From Rhodoferax sp. (lineage in GTDB: Bacteria; Pseudomonadota; Gammaproteobacteria; Burkholderiales; Burkholderiaceae_C): 9,116 nucleotides of DNA. The translations under genes were made by a program, and so were the position numbers. This document shows positions 7,711-9,116 of this stretch, in pieces. A model generated the notes under the pieces. The model saw only the letters and a list, made by a program, of their open reading frames with translations. It searched no databases and had not been told where the DNA came from. Each line of letters opens with the position of its first letter. Within the stretch, counting starts at the first letter, position 1. The stretch spans positions 1 through 9,116 of the forward strand of contig JAQGMQ010000449.1 in assembly GCA_028292305.1 (NCBI GenBank), read 5' to 3'.

Positions 7711-8271
7711 TCAGTGCGCGCGGGCGGTGAGGAACGTGGCGGCCTGGGCCACGGCTTCGGCATCGGCCTGCACTGCGTTCGGCGGGCCGCCCTTGCCCCA
7801 CAACACGCCGCCGTCGGCCATCGACAGGAACTGGGCGCACAGCTTGACCGAGTCGATCATCGGCTGGGCCTTGGCGCGGTCGCCGCTGGTGGTGACGAGG
7901 CGCAGTGTCTTCTGCGCCATGGCGCCCTTGAAGTCGATGCCGGGCGTGCGCATCCAGCCGCTCCAGTGGTCGATGTAGGTCTTGAGCGGCGCCGGGATGC
8001 TGTACCAGTAGACCGGTGCCACCAGCACGATGTCGGTGGCGGCCAGCGTGGCCTCGAGCAGGGTTTTCATGTCGCCTGTCGGCGGCGCGTAGGTGCCGCT
8101 GGTGTGGCGCTGGTCGACGAAGGCCGGCAGTGCCATCTGCGCGAGCTGGTGCCAGGTCTGGGTCGTGCCTTCGGGCAGGGCCGCCGCGGCCTGGCGGGCC
8201 AGCCATTCGGTGTTGCCCAGGTGGCCGGGTTCGCGGGTGGAGGTGACGAGGAACAGAAAGTTGTGGGACAT
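7711..8271 (-). CDS. NAD(P)H-dependent oxidoreductase, flavodoxin-fold
   Basis: Predicted cytosolic 186-residue flavoprotein of the NADPH-dependent FMN reductase/Flavodoxin_2 type. It begins with the strand FLFLVTSTREPGHLGNTE (5-22), whose STREPGHLGN segment forms the FMN-phosphate loop. Next come LPAFVDQRH (48-56), the strand TDIVLVAPVYWYSIPAPLK (79-97) and YIDHWSGWMR (99-108), the usual flavin-contacting and quinone-reductase signature. The start at 8271 is chosen from the family's usual MSxxFLFLV beginning. A longer form from 8331 or an inner ATG would add residues over the palindromes in the upstream gap. No strong Shine-Dalgarno is seen at the chosen start. It is first in an operon with the FrnE-like gene and divergent from the YpeA-like gene. 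It is a second flavodoxin-fold reductase, only distantly similar to the one at 6368-7009. Confidence 0.88.
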   Translation of the reverse strand: MSHNFLFLVTSTREPGHLGNTEWLARQAAAALPEGTTQTWHQLAQMALPAFVDQRHTSGTYAPPTGDMKTLLEATLAATDIVLVAPVYWYSIPAPLKTYIDHWSGWMRTPGIDFKGAMAQKTLRLVTTSGDRAKAQPMIDSVKLCAQFLSMADGGVLWGKGGPPNAVQADAEAVAQAATFLTARAH

Positions 8272-8282
8272 GGAAGGTGGCG

Positions 8283-8298
8283 GCAATGCGTAAATTGC
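8283..8298. repeat. Inverted repeat GCAAT-N6-ATTGC in divergent promoter
   Basis: A perfect 5-bp inverted repeat (GCAAT, 6-bp spacer GCGTAA, ATTGC) lies 12-27 bp upstream of the oxidoreductase start codon on the minus strand. It sits in a notably AT-richer patch for this window and may be part of an operator or the -10 area. Function is not shown. Confidence 0.3.
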
Positions 8299-8315
8299 GC
8301 CCATTCTGGCCGAGC

Positions 8316-8330
8316 TGCAAAAACGTTGCA
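8316..8330. promoter_or_regulatory. 15-bp palindrome TGCAA-N5-TTGCA, candidate operator
   Basis: TGCAA-AAACG-TTGCA is a perfect 5-bp inverted repeat with an odd 5-bp centre, in the middle of the 119-bp gap between the oxidoreductase gene and the divergent YpeA-like gene. Its size fits a dimeric helix-turn-helix repressor site. No regulator gene adjoins it. Minus-strand TTGCAG (8315-8320) could serve as a -35 overlapping the palindrome, though a matching -10 is poor. Confidence 0.35.
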
Positions 8331-8390
8331 CCGGCAGGGCAAACCTGGGTCCACAATCTGCGGTCCAAAACTTTGCCCGAGCCCACCGCG

Positions 8391-8819
8391 ATGCAGCTAC
8401 GCCCCTACCAGCCCGCCGATGAAGAAGCCGTGGTGCAACTCTGGGAGGCCTGCGGCCTGACCCGCCCGTGGAACGACCCGCGCAAGGACATCGCCCGCAA
8501 GACGGCCGAGCACCCCGAGCTGTTTCTGGTGGGCCTGGAAGACGGCGCGCTGGTGGCCAGCATCATGATCGGCTACGAAGGCCACCGCGGCTGGGTGAAC
8601 TACCTGGCGGTGGCGCCGGCGTTCCGCAAGCAGGCGATCGGGCGCCTGCTGATGCAGGAGGCCGAGCAGCGGCTGACGGCGCTCGGCTGCCCCAAGCTCA
8701 GCCTGCTGGTGCGCACCAGCAACGAGGCCGTGCTGGCGTTCTATGCGCAGCTGGGTTATGCGCGTGACGATGCGGTGGTACTGGGCAAGCGGCTCATCGA
8801 AGACGGGCCGCGGCCGTAG
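8391..8819 (+). CDS. ypeA: GNAT family acetyltransferase, YpeA-like
   Basis: Predicted 142-residue acetyltransferase, almost the same length as E. coli YpeA (141). From memory of that protein, shared blocks include LTRPWNDPRKDIARK (23-37), a FLV strand, GYEGHRGWVNYLAV (61-74), GCPK (99-102), and the C-terminal LGKRLIED (131-138). These are distinctive enough to name the family. The CoA loop reads FRKQAIGRLL (78-87); the usual central Gly of the RxxGxG/A motif is Ala82, which may slightly alter CoA binding. The start at 8391 gives the family length; an in-frame extension to 8277 has no homologous content and runs over the promoter palindromes. No clear Shine-Dalgarno is seen. E. coli YpeA has been listed among lysine acetyltransferases, but the substrate here is unknown. 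It ends 6 nt from the convergent transaminase gene. Confidence 0.92.
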   Translation: MQLRPYQPADEEAVVQLWEACGLTRPWNDPRKDIARKTAEHPELFLVGLEDGALVASIMIGYEGHRGWVNYLAVAPAFRKQAIGRLLMQEAEQRLTALGCPKLSLLVRTSNEAVLAFYAQLGYARDDAVVLGKRLIEDGPRP

Positions 8820-8825
8820 CGCACA

Positions 8826-9116
8826 TCAGTTGGCAGCGTTCAGGCACTCGCCGAGTGCGTTCACCAGGCTGTCGATCTGGCCGGCTTCGATGATGAACGG
8901 CGGCGCCAGCTGGATCGTGTCGCCACCATAGCGCACGTAGAAGCCCTTCTTCCACATCGCCATGGCGATCTCATAGGGCCGGCGCGCCGGCTCGCCGGGC
9001 ATGGCGGCGATGGTCAGGCCGGCCGCAAGTCCGCAGTTGCGGATATCGGTGACGTGCTTCGCGCCCTTCAGGCCGTGCACCGCATTCTCGAAATACGGGG
9101 CGATGGCCTTCACGCG
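8826..9116 (-). CDS. Class III omega-amino acid:pyruvate aminotransferase, C-terminal fragment
   Basis: The last 96 residues of a PLP-dependent class III transaminase whose beginning lies beyond the right edge; reading is open up to base 9116. The visible part has LKGAKHVTDIRNCGLAAGL (16-34), RRPYEIAMAMWKKGFY (45-60), and YVRYGGDTIQLAPPF (60-74), then a closing helix. These match the C-terminal small domain of beta-alanine:pyruvate and related omega-transaminases, in which the Arg of VRxGGD (visible Arg62) binds the substrate carboxylate. The PLP lysine is outside the window, so activity cannot be judged. A GTG at 9111-9113 is an internal Val, not a start. Likely role is amino-group transfer from an omega-amino acid or amine to pyruvate in catabolism. 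Which substrate is open. Confidence 0.88.
   Translation of the reverse strand, partial: RVKAIAPYFENAVHGLKGAKHVTDIRNCGLAAGLTIAAMPGEPARRPYEIAMAMWKKGFYVRYGGDTIQLAPPFIIEAGQIDSLVNALGECLNAAN

Noticed and set aside
8803..8817. GGCCGCGGCC palindrome at the end of ypeA as a terminator
   Set aside because: The loop would be too small and no T-tract follows; it lies within the last codons and looks like GC-rich coding sequence.
9111..9113. GTG as start of a 95-residue gene at the right edge
   Set aside because: The frame stays open to the window end and the homology is to the C-terminal domain of a class III transaminase only, so this is an internal Val codon.

Overview
The window is high-GC DNA (roughly 65-70 % G+C by eye) packed with genes, with third codon positions almost all G or C. 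Codon use, short gaps and the gene families (MocR regulator, Cupin_6-type AraC regulator, FrnE-type DsbA, YpeA acetyltransferase, beta-alanine:pyruvate-type transaminase) suggest a betaproteobacterial chromosome. Burkholderiales, perhaps Comamonadaceae, is my best guess, but it rests on general resemblance and not on a marker gene. I see no RNA gene, insertion sequence, CRISPR array, phage gene or plasmid function. No gap without a gene exceeds 245 bp.

Layout: (1) 1-1127 (+) is the C-terminal part of a hybrid sensor histidine kinase whose sensory part lies off the left edge. (2) 1147-1980 (-) is a class I SAM-dependent methyltransferase, convergent with the kinase; a GC hairpin sits at their junction. 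(3) 1981-2225 is a divergent control region. (4) 2226-2780 (+) OsmC-family protein and 2801-3802 (+) AraC-family regulator, probably one transcript. (5) 3805-5328 (-) MocR-type GntR/aminotransferase regulator, convergent with the AraC gene (2 nt apart) and divergent from (6) 5446-7009 (+), a tight three-gene operon: AhpD-like/carboxymuconolactone decarboxylase-family protein, GNAT acetyltransferase, and azoreductase/quinone-reductase-type flavoprotein. Both internal junctions are ATGA overlaps. (7) 7016-8271 (-) is a two-gene operon of a second flavodoxin-fold NAD(P)H oxidoreductase and a FrnE-like DsbA-family protein. (8) 8391-8819 (+) is a YpeA-like GNAT acetyltransferase. (9) 8826-9116 (-) is the C-terminal end of a class III omega-amino acid:pyruvate transaminase running off the right edge.

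How the genes may work together: five of the eleven genes are redox or thiol enzymes (OsmC-like, AhpD-like, two flavodoxin-fold oxidoreductases, DsbA-like), and two local regulators sit with them. The best candidate for a co-regulated, little-described module is the MocR gene with its divergent AhpD-GNAT-flavoprotein operon. The 117-bp promoter between them holds an exact 8-bp direct repeat (GGACCAAT, 24 bp period), the layout known for MocR operators. I infer a small electrophile, quinone or peroxide detoxification cassette; the substrate and the effector cannot be read from the sequence. The other genes are ordinary members of well-known families.
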